Source: Methylocystis sp. (GTDB taxonomy: Bacteria > Pseudomonadota > Alphaproteobacteria > Rhizobiales > Beijerinckiaceae). Taken from it: a stretch of DNA of 41,719 nt. Location: assembly GCA_016178015.1 (NCBI GenBank), contig JACOUB010000013.1, forward strand, positions 1-41,719, written 5' to 3'. Positions 41,119 through 41,719 of the stretch are shown here, piece after piece (position 1 is the first letter of the stretch; each line of letters begins with the position of its first letter). Below the pieces are notes generated by a model. The model did no database searches and had not been told where the DNA came from. It saw nothing but the letters and a program-made list of their open reading frames with translations. The translations under genes were made by a program, and so were the position numbers.

Positions 41119-41719
41119 GTTTCGATCCACGCGCCCGCATGAGGCGCGACCGGACGAGCCGGAAAAAAGCTGCTTCTCCTGCAACGTTTCGATCCACGCG
41201 CCCGCATGAGGCGCGACCCGGAGGCGAGCGGCCCATAGCGGGGCTACGCAGTTTCGATCCACGCGCCCCATGAGGCGCGACCGGAATGCGATCGTCAGGT
41301 CGAGCCGTACCGAACCGTTTCGATCCACGCGCCCGCATGAGGCGCGACACGGCGTCCTGGGCGCGCTCGAACAGCGCAATCAAGTTTCGATCCACGCGCC
41401 CGCATGGGGCGCGACCTTTGGGGGAGCTCGAGGCCGCCATTGCGTTTGAGGTTTCGATCCACGCGCCCGCATGGGGCGCGACGCGAGGCACTTCACATCC
41501 TTCCGCGCAAGAGGGCAGTTTCGATCCACGCGCCCGCATGGGGCGCGACTAGTTTCGAGGGAAATGGGCAGCTTGCCTAGGGCGTTTCGATCCACGCGCC
41601 CGCATGGGGCGCGACCTGCGCCTGCGAGATTTAACAGGCTGAAGGAGAAGTTTCGATCCACGCGCCCGCATGGGGCGCGACGCCATAGAGCGGAGCCTCA
41701 AGGCCCTCGCGCCAGTTTC
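41119..41719 (-). CRISPR. CRISPR array with type I-C-like 32-bp repeats, continuing past the window
   Basis: Nine full repeats start at 41119, 41186, 41251, 41317, 41384, 41451, 41518, 41584 and 41650, and a tenth begins at 41715. Nine unique spacers of 33-35 bp lie between them. The repeat on this strand reads GTTTCGATCCACGCGCCCGC followed by ATGAGGCGCGAC or ATGGGGCGCGAC; its reverse complement begins GTCGC and ends GAAAC, as in type I-C arrays, so transcription is probably right to left. Repeats 1-4 carry the A variant and repeats 5-9 the G variant. Repeat 3 lacks one base (31 bp). Variant, decayed repeats on the left fit the trailer end. Leader and cas genes should lie to the right, outside the window. 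Confidence 0.97.

Noticed and set aside
40940..41661. Open frames with repeated RAPCGRVDRN-like peptides at the window end
   Set aside because: They are translations of the CRISPR repeats and spacers, not a repeat protein gene.

Overview
The window comes from a high-GC alphaproteobacterium that grows on C1 compounds by the serine cycle, most likely a type II methanotroph or related methylotrophic Rhizobiales (Methylocystaceae/Beijerinckiaceae). The evidence is a serine-cycle block (sgaA-hprA-mtdA-fchA-mtkA-mtkB, with an ftfL reading frame upstream), a tetrahydromethanopterin-pathway mch gene, and alphaproteobacterial families such as EipB. The genus is an inference; no rRNA gene is present.

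Layout. 1-1193: tuf (EF-Tu). 1194-1732: AT-rich intergenic DNA with an 11-bp inverted repeat. 1733-10934: a gas vesicle island. It opens with an NtrC-type sigma-54 activator, a GvpL/F protein and a soluble PAS histidine kinase. A near-consensus sigma-54 promoter (5261-5276) then precedes gvpA, a GvpC-like protein with 33-residue repeats, gvpN, a small unknown protein, gvpO, gvpF, a gvpG remnant, gvpG, a GvpS-GvpK fusion, gvpJ and an Hsp20-like gvpH. 11128-14534: an unrecognised protein, a two-AAA-domain CDC48-like ATPase and an IHF/HU-family protein. 14701-16948: a 16-bp tandem repeat and an SbmA/BacA-like ABC transporter, followed by rlmE and mch. 18833-22739: a NodU-type carbamoyltransferase, a 49-residue DUF5989-like protein and an SxtJ-like protein (minus strand), divergent from an SGNH hydrolase. 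22849-27819: ATP-grasp ligase, nnrE/D fusion, glycerophosphodiester phosphodiesterase, RidA-like protein and EipB. 28008-35899 (minus): the serine-cycle genes with a broken ftfL. 36424-40641: msrB, a carotenoid desaturase-like oxidoreductase, ispE and rlmB. 40758-40833: tRNA-Thr(TGT). 41119-41719: a CRISPR array with type I-C-like repeats, running off the window.

How the parts work together. The kinase/activator pair and sigma-54 promoter suggest that flotation is switched on by a dedicated two-component signal. An IHF-like gene nearby could supply the DNA bending that such promoters often need, although that link is only inferred. The serine-cycle genes assimilate formaldehyde-level carbon through methylene-H4F and glyoxylate. 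Mch serves the parallel H4MPT oxidation route.

The window is scattered with palindromic elements of about 140-160 bp in at least three sequence types. They sit between genes and in one case appear to provide a start codon. The most notable points are the sigma-54-controlled gas vesicle island with its GvpS-GvpK fusion, and the internally deleted, frameshifted ftfL.
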